From: Eonycteris spelaea
Taxonomy: Eukaryota > Chordata > Mammalia > Chiroptera > Pteropodidae
NCBI GenBank assembly: GCA_003508835.1
Contig: PUFA01000034.1
Span: 1,054,001 to 1,118,000 of the forward strand
Direction of reading: 5' to 3'
DNA length: 64,000 nucleotides
Part shown: one piece after another, positions 10,451 through 20,865 of the stretch
Layout of the letters: every line of letters starts with the position of its first letter
How positions within the stretch are numbered: the stretch's first letter is position 1
Position numbers and translations under genes: made by a program
The notes under the pieces: generated by a model
Told to the model about the DNA's origin: nothing
The model's input: the letters and a program-made list of their open reading frames with translations, nothing else
Database searches by the model: none

Positions 10451-11944
10451 AAACTGCCGAGCCGGTGGCCATCGATATTTAGGGGTGTCGGAGGGTTGCT
10501 GACACGCTGCACGGAGGACGCGGCATCCCCGGGTTGGGTTGCTCGGCCCCCTGTCCCCACGCAGCGAGCTGGAGCCGCCCCGGCTTTAGCTTCTCCGTCC
10601 GCCCAAATGGAGCTGTCATGTGTACAGGGGTCTCCTCTCTTATCCGGCGGTTTCTCCAGTGCACCTGGGGGACAGGGCGCGCTGGCATCCGTGCCAGCCT
10701 CCCCTTTCACATCGTGACTTCATCTGTGTCTCACACCGTGTCGATTGCAGCCCGGAGGGAGCGCGGGGTCGGCCGAGGGCAGCCGGGTCGGGCTGGGCAG
10801 GGACCCCTGGCCCGTCTCCTCTCCGATCAGAGCCACCCAGGCTCTTCCGTCACGTGTTCTCCGCTTCCGCTTGAGGCTGTGTTTGGAGAAAGCGGTCCGC
10901 TGCCACACACAGCCCGGGGACTTGATGTCAAGGTCTATGGCAGCGAACCGCGCTGGGAAGCTTAGTCAGGGAGCATCGCCGTTGACGCACCGGACACTGT
11001 TCTAGTCGCTGCAGAGGAAACGTCTGCCCTGGAAGACGGACACCATGCCCCAAAGTCCGCCGGGGACGCCCTGGGGCTCCCGTGCTCCGTGCCGAGAAGC
11101 GTGCACGGCCGCCCCCGAGCGCGTGCTTCCTCGCCCCTCCTCACGGTGACGCTGGGAGTGGCTGGGAGATGTCCCTTTTGCACTTGGGGACCGGGATGCT
11201 TCCCGGGACCTCACTGCTCCCCCAGTCCCTTCTGCTGGCCCCTGCGCCCCTTCCCGGGGGTCCGGCTCTCCTGGGCGCACAGCCAGGGCTGCTCTGGGGA
11301 GGAGCGGGGACCGGCGAAGCCCCCTCCTCCTCCAGCGCCCAGGGCTGGCTTTGTGACGAGAGCCCCTTTCTGTTTGGCCTCCAAATCTTGTTTCCACAGG
11401 ATTTCCGCCGTTGTCCCTGGGCTGGATCAGGGTTACCTGGGCTGGGCACAGTCTGTCGTCTCCTGATGGCTAAGTCTTGCTCCTGCGTCTCCTCTGGGAA
11501 GTTTCTCTCCCAAGAGGCTGCTCCATCGATCGCTTGTCAAAGGTCCCACCCTGTTGGGCGACCCTGTCCGGACCCCGTGCCGGTGGCAAATTTGGCGTTT
11601 CCTCGCCGCACGCCCTGTGCCCATGTCCGTCTCTTGCCTCTGAGTAATCAGGATTCCTCTCCTCCCCGGACTGGCTGGGACGGTGGCCAGCTGCTGTCCC
11701 CACGTGACCTCAGTGATCCTAAATGACATTGTCGTTTATAAGACAGTCACCACCCGGGACCGTGGGCATGTCCCAGAGGCTTAAATGTAATAGAACACGC
11801 CCTTAAACTTGCAGATGTGGGGGGGGGGCCTTGCCTTCCGTTCTTAGAGCAGAATTTCTACATGAGAAGCAGACTGATTTCCACTAGCCCCTGCCCGGTC
11901 TCCTCACTGAACTCGAATACACAGCATAGAGAAAGACCTTGATG
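10451..11944. other. GC-rich non-coding with overlapping chance ORFs
   Basis: GC-rich sequence where all six frames stay open for 60-214 codons. The longest (11082-11726, 214 codons) is opposed by several minus-strand frames and has low-complexity Pro/Ser/Ala/Gly content, as expected from composition alone. A G-run of eight or more lies at about 11820. I recognise no gene. Confidence 0.5.
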
Positions 11945-11984
11945 CTTTTTAAACTATTGTTATTATTTATTATTATTATTTATC

Positions 11985-12098
11985 CCTGCAGCACCTGGTC
12001 TTCCTAGATTGTCTGCCATCCAAGTACTGGCCAGGCCCGACGCTGCTTAGCTTCACACGACTGACATCGGGCTTGTGCAGGGTGGCGTGGTCATAGAC
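11985..12098 (-). pseudogene. 5S rRNA-like module of the SINE
   Basis: About 114 nt compared with 121 nt for vertebrate 5S rRNA. It starts at 'GTCTATGACCACGCCACCCT' and ends at 'GGTGCTGCAGG'. The internal promoter parts stand out: A-box region AAGCTAAGCAGCGTCGG (12053-12037) with a single change, and C-box region AGTACTTGGATGGCAGAC (12028-12011) with a single change. Several bases differ from true 5S in the 5' half (for example CACAAGCCCGATGTCAG) and in the segment after the C box, where some bases are lost. It is a retroposed copy and not a ribosomal gene. Confidence 0.88.
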
Positions 12099-12107
12099 CG
12101 TGGACCG

Positions 12108-12177
12108 TGGCTCCACTTGGGTGAACCCAGGACCTTCTGCGTGTAAAGCAGACGTGCTACCACTACGCTATGGAGCC
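12108..12177 (-). pseudogene. tRNA-Val(UAC)-like module of the SINE
   Basis: Seventy nucleotides fold as a tRNA with acceptor arms GGCTCCA/TGGAGCC fully paired, and an anticodon arm TCTGC-TTTACAC-GCAGA fully paired with anticodon TAC (12145-12143). The A box TAGCGTAGTGG is intact (12170-12160). The D arm is one base shorter than in the usual tRNA-Val(UAC). The T arm is damaged: between CTGGG and the acceptor only ten bases remain where twelve are needed, and the B box reads GGTTCACCC and not GGTTCGANTCC. It is therefore not a working tRNA gene but the head of a SINE. Confidence 0.85.
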
Positions 12178-13150
12178 ATGCCCAGGTCTGGCACATTTGA
12201 AGGGCCTTTGAGAAGAGCGGAGATGATTGCATCTCACGCAAAGCCCGCGGGTCGATGCCCCCCTCCCGGGGCCTGCCCCGGGCCTCGCCTGCGGGGCGGC
12301 CCCTCCTGGACTGCAAGGATGAGGGCAGTCGGGAGGTTAGAATCGCTCACCTGTTAGTACATGTTGTTGGTCACGCCGTCCTTTCTACTGCCCGTCACTC
12401 TGCCGTCCTTCCCCGAGGGCAGGGTGCTCGCCTCTGCCCCCGCTGCACGCAGGAGCAGGGACGAGACGGAGGCTGTCCAGGCCGGACGGCAGAGCTGGGT
12501 GGGCCTCCTCGTCGCGGGCGGCCTCTTGGCCCTCCGTGCTCCTTGTCTTCCTAGGGTCGGGGGCGGGAACCTGGGAGAAACGGGCCAGATGTCGACTCAT
12601 GTGGCGTCTTAAAGATTTTAATTACACTTAAAACCGTACATTTCACATCAAACCGAGCTTCTGGCTCAGCCTGAGAAGTTGGACAGTTGGATTACTCTGG
12701 GTCCCCGGGAGCCGGCATCTGGCTGCTCCCTCCAGACGGGGCTGTTCCCTCCGTTCACACAGCCCGCTTGGCCCGCTGCGGCCACTTCCCGTGTTCAGGC
12801 TCTGCCTTCACTGCAACGGCTTTGAATGGCCTGAGTTATTTATAGAGCTCGTATCATTTCCTCCTGGCTGCTCGGGGTTTGGCCCCAGTGAGAACTCTGT
12901 TCCCAGAGAGCAGGAAGGGGGAAGGACTCTGCTCATCTGTGCAGAAGCAAAGAGGAAAGGGCGGGTGAAGGTCGCGGCTGCCTGCCTCGTCGTCGTGGGC
13001 TCGAGTCGGGAAGTCTCCGGGTGGCCGTGGCTGGTGGCGGAGGAGACAGTGTGGCGCTCCTGGGGCCAGGAGCTGCTGCCCTGGACCCCGTTTTCTGCTG
13101 TGCAGAGGGAGGAAGCCGCCTCCCGTTATCACAGAGGTGCTGGGATGGGT
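12178..13150. other. GC-rich non-coding, nothing recognised
   Basis: No repeat or exon recognised. Open frames on both strands (12791-13414 plus, 13517-12933 minus) cover each other and have only compositional bias. Confidence 0.45.
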
Positions 13151-13154
13151 CTGT

Positions 13155-13350
13155 CGTCACAGCTCTGGAGTCAGGTGACGAAGGGGACCCCGGGGTCTGC
13201 TGGGAGACCCACAGAGGAAGACGAGGGTCGGGAGGGGACGGCTGACACTGGACCAGGGGTCGGGAGGCCCAGGGCTGAGTCCGTTTTGATGGGGGGCCCT
13301 GGACGAACTGTTTGCTCAGCTGTGCAATGGGACGGTCCAGAGACGGCGAC
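13155..13350 (+). mobile_element. MIR SINE, expanded or split
   Basis: 'AGCTCTGGAGTCAGGTGACG' followed later by 'GGGCTGAGTCCGTTTTGATG' and 'CAGCTGTGCAATGGGACGGT' are MIR landmarks in order, separated by extra GC-rich sequence. Old and diverged. Confidence 0.55.
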
Positions 13351-13412
13351 TGTGGGACCAAGCGGCGTTTACAGCCCTGACAGCACGTGTGGGGGAGGCC
13401 GGAGCCAGCTGT

Positions 13413-13440
13413 GAGGGGTCGGCAAAGAGGGGTCGGCAAA
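13413..13440 (+). repeat. 14-bp tandem duplication
   Basis: GAGGGGTCGGCAAA occurs twice in perfect tandem. Confidence 0.95.
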
Positions 13441-13481
13441 GAGGGCAGAAAGCAAGAGGCAGGCGCGCAGCGAACGGGGTG

Positions 13482-13500
13482 GCGGGGGTGGGGGGGGGGG
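13482..13500 (+). repeat. Poly-G tract
   Basis: A G-run broken by a single T, one of many G or C homopolymers in this window. Confidence 0.9.
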
Positions 13501-13589
13501 CTCCTGGGATCAGCCACAGCGAAGGGTGGGAACAGTGCCTAGAATTTATTTCAGTTTTGATTTTTATAAACTGGGCATTTTCTGCTTGT

Positions 13590-13745
13590 CCTGTAAGTAT
13601 TAATTCTTCAGCCAGTCAACCTGCTTATCAAGCGTCCACGCGGGCCCAGGCATCTGCTAGGTGCTGGGCCGCAGAGGGACAAGGCTGAAGGAGTCACATT
13701 TTTGTGAGAAGGCGGAGACACAGATGACCCTGCAAGGGGGTGCGG
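13590..13745 (-). mobile_element. L2 LINE 3'-end fragment, antisense
   Basis: Plus strand reads decayed 'CAGGCATCTGCTAGGTGCTG' after 'TTATCAAGCGTCCACGCG', the reversed L2 3' end (AAATATTTATTGAGCGCC..CCAGGCACTG). Confidence 0.5.
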
Positions 13746-14104
13746 GAAGCCAGGGCCCCTCCCCTCTCCTCTGGGCTTTCTCTTCTCTCACCTGAAGGTG
13801 AAGCAGCTCCGCTGACCAGTCAGTCCCCGACCTGGCTGCAGAGCGTGGGTGGCTGCGTCACTGCACCAAAAATTCGCCTCTCTCTCCTTCCTGCCGCTGA
13901 CCCTCAGCGGGGCCTGCACTGTGGGCGGGACAAGCCAGGCACCTTCTTCCAGGCCTTGTAGCACCCACGGAGGCTGAGCCGGACCGAGGCCTGCCCCCCC
14001 CCCCGACCATCTGTCCCCCCCCAACCTGGCCACCTGACCCTCCCCCCGCCCACACAGCCACCTGCCCCGTCTCCCTCTCTCTTCCCCTGAGGGACGACTG
14101 GCCA

Positions 14105-14220
14105 TGCTGATGCCAGGGTCTGGATTTAAGTCTGATCTGGGCTTTACCTGCGGGGCCAGCAGTGGGCACAGCTGGTGCTTCTTCATCTGTGAGGCGGGGT
14201 CACGCCGGTGGCTGCTTCCC
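14105..14220 (+). mobile_element. MIR SINE fragment
   Basis: 'CCAGGGTCTGGATTTAAGTC' then 'GGTGCTTCTTCATCTGTGAG' followed by 'GCGGGGTCA' follow the MIR order of core and 'cttcatctgtaaaatgggg' segment. Confidence 0.55.
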
Positions 14221-15300
14221 AGGGTGGCCGCCGAGCAGGCTGACACGGGGTCCATGCGGAGACGCTGTTAGGCATCTCTGGCGGGTCGTGTGTGTGGTGA
14301 TGCTTCCTCTCTGGCCACCATTTCCGTGTGTCCCCGTCAGGAGGGAAGCTGCGGAGAGCAGGTGAGCAGCAGCCCGGACGCTGGCGTCCCTCCAGCCCTG
14401 ACCACACGACAGACCCGAGAAATGCCCTGGCAGGGGCAGAGGCCTCTGCGCCGAGGCCTCGCCGTGAGCCTCCCGGGCCTGGGTCCTAAACAGGGACGAT
14501 AAGGGCCTGCGCGAGCTCCTAACTCTCACGGAGGACTCGTGACTGCAGAACACAGGTGCTCAGGGAGGTGACACCACCACCGCGACCCCCACCGCCACCC
14601 AGCAAAGCTCCCATTCTTCCGGGACCCCAGGTTCCTGCCTCAGAAGATGGGGGGCTGCCCACTCTTCCGCCCGTACAACGCCCTTCCTCGTCTTTCTTTC
14701 TCTCTTGGAGGACAGAGAAAACGAAGGCGTCTGCATTTTGTTGTTAGGCCTCGTTACCCTTTTGAAATACCACGCCTTTTGCCGTTTTTGCTTTTAGCCA
14801 AAATACTGTGCAAAGGTCCCAAAATGTTACAGGACTCTGAATGTCCAGAGCAGTTTTGGGATCGATGCCATAAGTAGAATCCAGTCCTTCCTTTCAAACT
14901 AATGTGTATTTTGTGTGTGTGTGTGTGTTTTTAACCAAGTTCCATATCTGCTCATAGTCACATTTTCTCCCCTGCCCCCACATACCCATTTCTTTTGGAG
15001 TTTCGTTTTTAGAATAGGTGCCTCAGAATGTCAATGCCATAGCAATGTGTTATTTTTCACGAACACCCTCCCCCCTAAAAAAAAAAAAAATGTTCACTCC
15101 TTGGGTTGACTATTTGTGCTCCCGAAACAAGGACACTTAAAAATAACATGTTATATGTCAAAACATGCTCATCTGTGCTTATATCTCTGAAAATTTCAAT
15201 GCAAACTAAAGCCCTTGAGAAATTATAGCTCCCCATCGGCGTCAGAGTGTAGCGTCACCGCGAGGCAGGGCAGTGGGGGTGCTTACCGCAGGTGAACCGG
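14221..15300. other. Non-coding, falling GC; nothing recognised
   Basis: GC-rich on the left, AT-rich from about 14700. A short (TG)n lies at 14911-14928 and an A-run at 15077-15090. Portions at 14740-14900 and 15120-15230 are AT-rich without visible repeats. No gene supported. Confidence 0.4.
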
Positions 15301-15301
15301 G

Positions 15302-15380
15302 CAGCTCCGCCCCCAAGCGCATCACGCCCCGCCCCCAAGCACATCACGCTCCGCCCCCAAGCTCATCACGCTCCGCCTCC
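15302..15380 (+). repeat. 22-bp tandem repeat, four GC boxes
   Basis: The core CCGCCCCCAAGC with a CATCACGC spacer recurs at exact 22-bp spacing (CCGC at 15307, 15329, 15351 and 15373), the last copy being CCGCCTCC. Each copy carries an Sp1-type GC box on one helical face, as the period is close to two DNA turns. Whether it acts as a regulatory site is unknown, since no transcript start is apparent. Confidence 0.9.
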
Positions 15381-15789
15381 TTCGCGTGCAACAAAGCAGC
15401 CGTTTATCCGACAGGCACCGCAGGCCAGGCCCACTGCGAGGTGTTTCCTTGCGTCTTTCTCTCTGGCCACCATGTGCCGAGCAGCATTACTTCTCAGATG
15501 GAGGGGTCTGAGCCAAAGGTCAACGTCAGGGTGTGGCGGAAGGGATGCACGTGTCTGGCAGCGGTTTGGGTTACGGGACAGTGAAACCTGCTCCACCTGG
15601 AGATCCCGTGACCCGCTTATCACTCGTGTGCATGGGTCCCATTCATCTTCTCCCAGGGGCAGGATTCGGTCTCCTCTTCCTGGACCCCTCTTTGTCACAG
15701 TCGTGGCAGCAAAGTTACTCTCAGTCCAGTGAAATCGTAGGACATATCTGGAGAATCAGCTAAAGCTCACGGGCCAAGATTTTCCTTCT

Positions 15790-16340
15790 TTCTTTAATTA
15801 CTTTAAAAAACCTAAACAATTCAGAAGATATAAAACGGGTAGAGAGTAAATTTTAGTTCCCCTCCACTGGCCCCAGCCCCTCTCATCCCTGGTCCCCTCC
15901 CTGAGGGGCCGTCACTGTTGCCTGTTTTTTGCGTCCCTAGTCCAGGCCTATAAAGTGCATTCTAAGCATGACCATCACTCTGCCCTGTAAACCCAAGTTC
16001 CTGCATGCGCTTCAGCTTCCCCACTCTGCTGTTTAATGCCACATCCTGAAGCTCATTTCACGTCAGGGCACAGCCAGTTCCCTCTTTTCTAAAACGCTGC
16101 CTAGATTCCATTTTATGAGCACAAACTTAAATATTGATTTAAGGATATTTAGATTGTTTACAATTTTTCGTAATGCAAACCATGCTCTGACGAATACGCG
16201 TGGACATGCAACAGATTATTTTAACACGTGGGCATTGGTGCAACAAATTCCTGGACGTGAAATTGTCAAAGGTCGCGATAATTTTAAAACTTGGCAAATC
16301 TTTCCAGAGTGCTTCCCGTGGAGGTTCCGCAGTTGAACCC
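15790..16340 (-). mobile_element. Old L1 3'-end, antisense
   Basis: The plus strand has 'AATTCAGAAGATATAAAACG', a CCCCTCC-rich segment, 'TTCCATTTTATGAGCACAAA', 'GGATATTTAGATTGTTTACA' and 'AAATTCCTGGACGTGAAATT'. These are reversed L1M 3'-region landmarks in order. It is strongly diverged yet holds CpGs. Confidence 0.65.
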
Positions 16341-18790
16341 CCCGATGGTGTTCGAATTAAGCTCCAGACTCTTCACACTCCAGTTCAGATGTGTGGTTAC
16401 GGGTCGGAAAAAACACAGGTGGGTCCCAGGGGTACAAACCGGGGCAGCTCACGCCCCCGCCACGAAGCTGGGGTTTCAACGCTGCGACGATGCCACTCGC
16501 CTGAGCAGCCCCGCGGCTTCTCGGTACAGTCGGAGTTAGACGGCGTTTGGCGCCAGAGCTGCGACGCTCCACGGCTGTGCCTGCTCACAGCGGCAGCGCC
16601 TCCTCTCTCCCACGCGGGGCTCTGCTGGGGGTGCGGGGCGGTGGAGACCCAGAGCGCCCCCAGAGGCAGAGAACCAGGTTGAGTCGGTGGCTCCACCTCC
16701 GAAGGGGCCTGCGCATGCGCTGTCCTCCTCCCCCCCGCCCCCCCGCCCCCGTGGGAGCGCAGGCTGGAGAAGGGCCAGCACCGTGCGCAGGTGACAGGCG
16801 TGTCCCCTCTGAGAGCTGGACACATGCCGGGAGTCGGGTGTCTATCCCGTCTTCAGAAAACCGCGCGGCTGTCACAGGCCCGCAGCAGGGGCTGGGAAGC
16901 GAACGTTGCCAATGTTCGGATCAGCCTTTTGGAGAGAAGGGCAAGTCGAATTCTAATTAAATCATATTCAGAATGAAATTATTAGATGAGTGGATTTCTT
17001 CCTGGTTCCTTGCAGGTTCCATCTTAATGTTATCAAAAATAGTTTCCAAATAAGTAAAAAAAAAAAAAAACTCATCGAATGACTTCCAGGAGTCAACATT
17101 TTTATAGCACAATTTTATAAATAGTGAGTTAAGACATTGAGATTGTCCTTGTCGAGTCAAGAAAATAAGGTTGAAATAAAATCATGTATAATGACTATAA
17201 ATACTTCAATCGACATAGAAGTGTATGAATATGAAATTCCCAGTGTTTTGTTCCCACCCTCCACCTCGTCCCATCAGAGTGTCGCTCACACCCTCGAAGC
17301 TTGAGTGACGTGCCTGAAAGTTCTGCTTGAGGGCCAGACCTTCCTACTCATTCTTTCTCCTCTGGCTCGGGCAGCGGCGTGCGGGTAAGTCATCATTCGG
17401 CGATGACACCAACAATAATAAAAGCCACGACTTGCAACACCTACCAGTTTCCACGGTGTAAATGCCCCCGCCATGCTCCATTGTAAGCTACCAACGGTTT
17501 GGCCACCAGCTTGCGAAACCTGTGCGTCTTTGATGATCTCCTGTCGTGGGTGCACCGCCTGGCACCGGCCGGTAGCGTGTCTCAAGGCTCGCTGGGTTCC
17601 AGGCGTGATGTGGGCTATCGGTACACAAGAGAACAGCTGGCCACGAGCTCACGTAACAAGGCACAGAGTTCCTGTGGCAAGTCCTCCCGGCTCAGGTTTA
17701 AGAACTAGAATTTGGGTCTCGCAGGAGGGTTTCTCTAATCTGCTTCCTGCATGCTGACCTTGCCTTTCCGACATCTGTAAGAAACCTCCCTGAGTGGACC
17801 CGACAGCTCTAGTTTGGGATGAGCAATACGATGCCGGGGACAACTTTCCAGAACTATCCGTGCTGTTTTTATTTGCTGGATATGAAAGAGAGACGCACGC
17901 CCCTTGACATCTGTAGTTATTTGTAAACATCACAAAGTCTTCTTCGAAGGCTCTTGTCCGTGTCCTGTTATCAACCAAGCAGAGTTTTGTTTGCGAAGTA
18001 AACAAGGCATTTCTCGCTCTATTCTTTGATTCTTTCTTTGGAATCAGCTCACGCGTTGGAACCGGACCCCGAGGACCCTTTTTTTGTCAGCATGTCCTTC
18101 CCTCCAAGACTCCACATTAGCCATATTTCTGGGTTAAATTAAACTTCATACGCACCCAGTATTTGGAGCCCCCAGCAGAATAAACAGCAACCTCCGGAAA
18201 CAGATGCATCTGCGGCTTTGTGAAAGAATAACATTCCTTCCCCTCCCAGCCTGGGAGAGGGCCGGGGGGTCCCCCACGGCCCCCAGAAGGATGCCAGATG
18301 AGAGGGAGGTGCCTCTCTTTGGCTGGTCTTTCAAGTCGGGTGCCGGATTCCTGGAGCCTGAGTCATCTCTCCTGACTCCAGGCAGACGGGAGGCCAGGGC
18401 CTCCCGGGGAAGGATGAGAAGCGAGCGAGAGGCCGAACCCCTGGTCCTGGGGCTCGAGGAGGGCTCGGTCACCGCCCTTCTTCTCCCCGTATTGTTTCGA
18501 CACGGGAGCCGCAGTTTTCAAAGTGAGGCTACAGGGCACGGGACCACATACAGAAGCCCCGGGCTGGCAGCAGGCCCGGCGGGAGAGGCGAGCAGCTGCC
18601 TCTCTTCTTCCATCAGGCGTCCCGGGCTGAGGGCCGTCTGACAACAGGACATGGGCCTCAGGGGCACAGCTTCGACTGGCTGCGGTGGCTCTGCTCAGCA
18701 GGGTCACCAGGCCACCCAGTGTGTCCTGAAGCACAACTCCCAGTAGAGAAAGGAGGAAATTCTGGCTCCGATTCCCGAACGCGAATAGTC
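16341..18790. other. Non-coding; GC-rich then mixed
   Basis: 16.4-16.9 kb is GC- and CpG-rich with C-runs near 16728-16748. 16.95-17.25 kb is AT-rich with an A-run at 17058-17071. 17.3-18.8 kb is mixed, and 17370-17480 has weak MIR/L2-like character. No gene or well-defined element. Confidence 0.4.
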
Positions 18791-19539
18791 CCTTTTAATA
18801 AAAAAGAGCCCATTTCAAGGACAAATCTCTGTCACTCTGAGTTGTGAGCAAATTGCCGTTCTTCGCGGGCAGCGGGCAGCAGCTCTGCCAGTGTGTTTTA
18901 GGCCGCGTGTCACTTCGGGCGTGAACACACACGTTTCCACACGTGGCTTTGCTCTGCCAGGTGGTTCTTCCCGTAGGATTGCACAGGGGTTTTGAGGGCT
19001 TGCTTCTGGGTCACGAACTGCCCGAATGGCAAGAAAAGGCTGCAACTCAAAGCCACTGCTGGCTGAGGTCGACGCAGGGGACGAAAAAGAGCGTCTGGAC
19101 TTGCCGCCCAGGCTTCCGTCTTGGGTGGCCTTGCAAACTTAGTTCGGCAGGACCCGAAGGCTGAGGACGTGGGCGCGGGCTCTGTCACTCGACGCCGGAC
19201 GTGGGTAAACGGGTCTCTTTACCTCGAGCCTTCTCAGGCCTTTGCCTGAGCCAGTCTGCTCAGAGAGCGGGTCACGCTCGGTGTCCATGACCTTCCAGCC
19301 CTGTGGAGTCGCATCCATTCTTGCTGACCTGGTCCGAGGAACGGAGAAGCAAGAAAAAGTTCATTTACCAACCGCGCTTCGCGAACACAGAAAACGTTTT
19401 TCTCAGAGCGCGCTTGTGGCTTTCCTGCCGGCCTTTGACAAGGTGAATGACTCACATATCTGCGCAGGCTTCTAAAACCTCCCCTGGTGCAGCCTGATCA
19501 GCCGGGAGAGGTCCCCTCTCCGGTCCCCTTTCTCACTGG
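18791..19539. other. Non-coding, nothing recognised
   Basis: Mixed to GC-rich DNA. Frames open on both strands are short. Nothing recognised. Confidence 0.4.
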
Positions 19540-19985
19540 GGCGCCGGCTGGTCGGAGGAGCTGGTCGGGACGTGGCGGGGACCCGGCATCCGTCAGGGCA
19601 CGGTGTCCCGTTCGACCCCCACATCATCGTCCAGCACTACGACCCTCCTCGAAGAAGACACGACGCCAACGTTCTCAAAAGCCTGGCGCTCTGTTCGCCT
19701 GGATTCTGCAGAGCAAATAGCGGCAGAAGTTCGCTCTGCCGTAAAAAACGCTGGACCGCGTGATGGTTCCGGTGCGCACGGCTGGTGTGCGCTCAGGGCG
19801 ACGCCCGCCGTGGGTCGACGGGCAGGCTTTGGAGTTTGTTCCCGCCAACCAGCGCCCGGTCCCCGCGGTCCCCTGAGCCGTCCTGCTTCCGACGTTCTCG
19901 CGGCCTTTCCCGTCGGCGGCGGCAGAGCGTGGCCGGAGGTGCGATGGCCCACCCCGCCGCGTCTGTGTGAGAACAGCCATCGGGC
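19540..19985. promoter_or_regulatory. CpG island-like block
   Basis: CpGs are dense across the whole block, including 'CCGACGTTCTCGCGGCC' and 'CCCGTCGGCGGCGG'. Open frames on both strands (166 codons plus, 119 minus) overlap and follow from the scarcity of stops in CpG-rich DNA. No TATA or known exon. Candidate orphan CpG island. Confidence 0.45.
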
Positions 19986-20280
19986 TGGGTCTCAGAGGGG
20001 CCGTTCAACGACCTGCCCCCCCCCGCAGTCTCTGGGAAGTCGCCTTCCGAAGGTGACTTTGGTGAACGCAACCCCGAGGTGCATTGCAACAGTTGCCAGG
20101 TAGCCTCTGCGTCAGCATCCACGCGCGTTTCTAATCCTAACGCATTCTCAGAAACGAGCGCGTAGTCAAATCCTCGAAGACATTATCTCAATGATTTTGT
20201 AGCCCTCCAGGCGTTAGACTCCAGAAGCGTCTTGTTTATTGGCAAAATTCTCAATTCCTCTTTTCTCCCATCGATATTCA

Positions 20281-20282
<2 letters not shown>

Positions 20283-20319
<37 letters not shown>

Positions 20320-20339
20320 TTGGTGCATGCGTGTGTGTG
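20283..20339 (+). repeat. (TG)n microsatellite
   Basis: GT dinucleotide run to about 20317, then an imperfect continuation with GCATGC. Confidence 0.97.
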
Positions 20340-20379
20340 AATCAAAGAACAGCATCTTGGCAGAGCTGTCTTAAGGGTT

Positions 20380-20530
20380 CACTTTAATTATTCGGCTCGG
20401 AATTGACTTAAATACACATTCCTCTGCTGACTACGTGGGGGAAATTACCCGCTTCACATTCTTGAATCTATACTGCTGCAATTGAAAGCTACATCTTTTC
20501 ATAAAGATTTGCCTAGAAATCGGTGTCACC
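20380..20530. other. AT-rich repeat-free block
   Basis: Contains 'TTTAATTATTCGG' and 'GCTGCAATTGAAAGCTAC'. No repeat recognised. Possible conserved non-coding element, untested. Confidence 0.2.
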
Positions 20531-20619
20531 GCCACAATATTGGGCACCCAGTGCCCCATCTGCTGATGCGGGAGTGTTTGGAAGGGCAGCTGGCGGGCAC
20601 CGTGGCAGGACAGTGGCGG

Positions 20620-20865
20620 GGGTAGAGGCTGGGTCCTGGCGCTGAGTCCCAGCCCTGCTTTAGTTTTATTACCAGCTCTGTGGTCTTAGGCACTCCGAGT
20701 ACCAGGTCCCAGTCCCTAAAGCCCCAGTGGCACGAGGACATCACCTTCCGCCCTCAGGATTCTGCCCCGGGCACTGTCCTCGGCTCTGGGACGCAGTGCG
20801 GGGGCAGTACCGGGCACAGCACTGGGCATGTCGGAATGTTCAATAAATACTGGCCTTCGGTCCCT
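20620..20865 (+). mobile_element. MIR SINE
   Basis: 'TGGCGCTGAGTCCCAGCCCT', 'CCAGCTCTGTGGTCTTAGGC' and the end segment 'GTTCAATAAATACTGG' follow the MIR order. The centre is diverged. Confidence 0.65.

Larger units (their letters stand above)
11945..12177 (-). mobile_element. Hybrid tRNA-Val/5S rRNA SINE (MEG-TR-like)
   Basis: Reading the minus strand: a tRNA-like head (12177-12108), a 9-nt joint (12107-12099), a 5S rRNA-like body (12098 to about 11985), then an AT-rich tail of TAA/TTA-type triplets to about 11951. The two RNA modules touch in the same orientation and share one tail, so they behave as a single retroposed unit and not as two neighbouring genes. I recall a hybrid tRNA/5S rRNA SINE (MEG-TR) described from fruit bats together with two 5S-derived SINEs, absent from other mammals examined. 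That is why I infer a pteropodid source. I could not find a clean target-site duplication (only ATGC is shared near both ends). It would be transcribed, if at all, by RNA polymerase III and mobilised in trans by a LINE. Confidence 0.82.

Noticed and set aside
11985..12098. Functional 5S rRNA gene
   Set aside because: Shortened, with many substitutions outside the promoter, preceded by a tRNA module and followed by an AT-rich SINE tail instead of a clean T-run terminator.
12108..12177. Functional tRNA-Val(UAC) gene
   Set aside because: T arm is two bases short, the B box is broken, there is no T-run terminator after it, and it runs into a 5S-like body.
19603..20103. 166-codon plus-strand frame
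   Set aside because: Begins without ATG in CpG-rich DNA, Ser/Thr- and Arg-rich, no homology I recognise.
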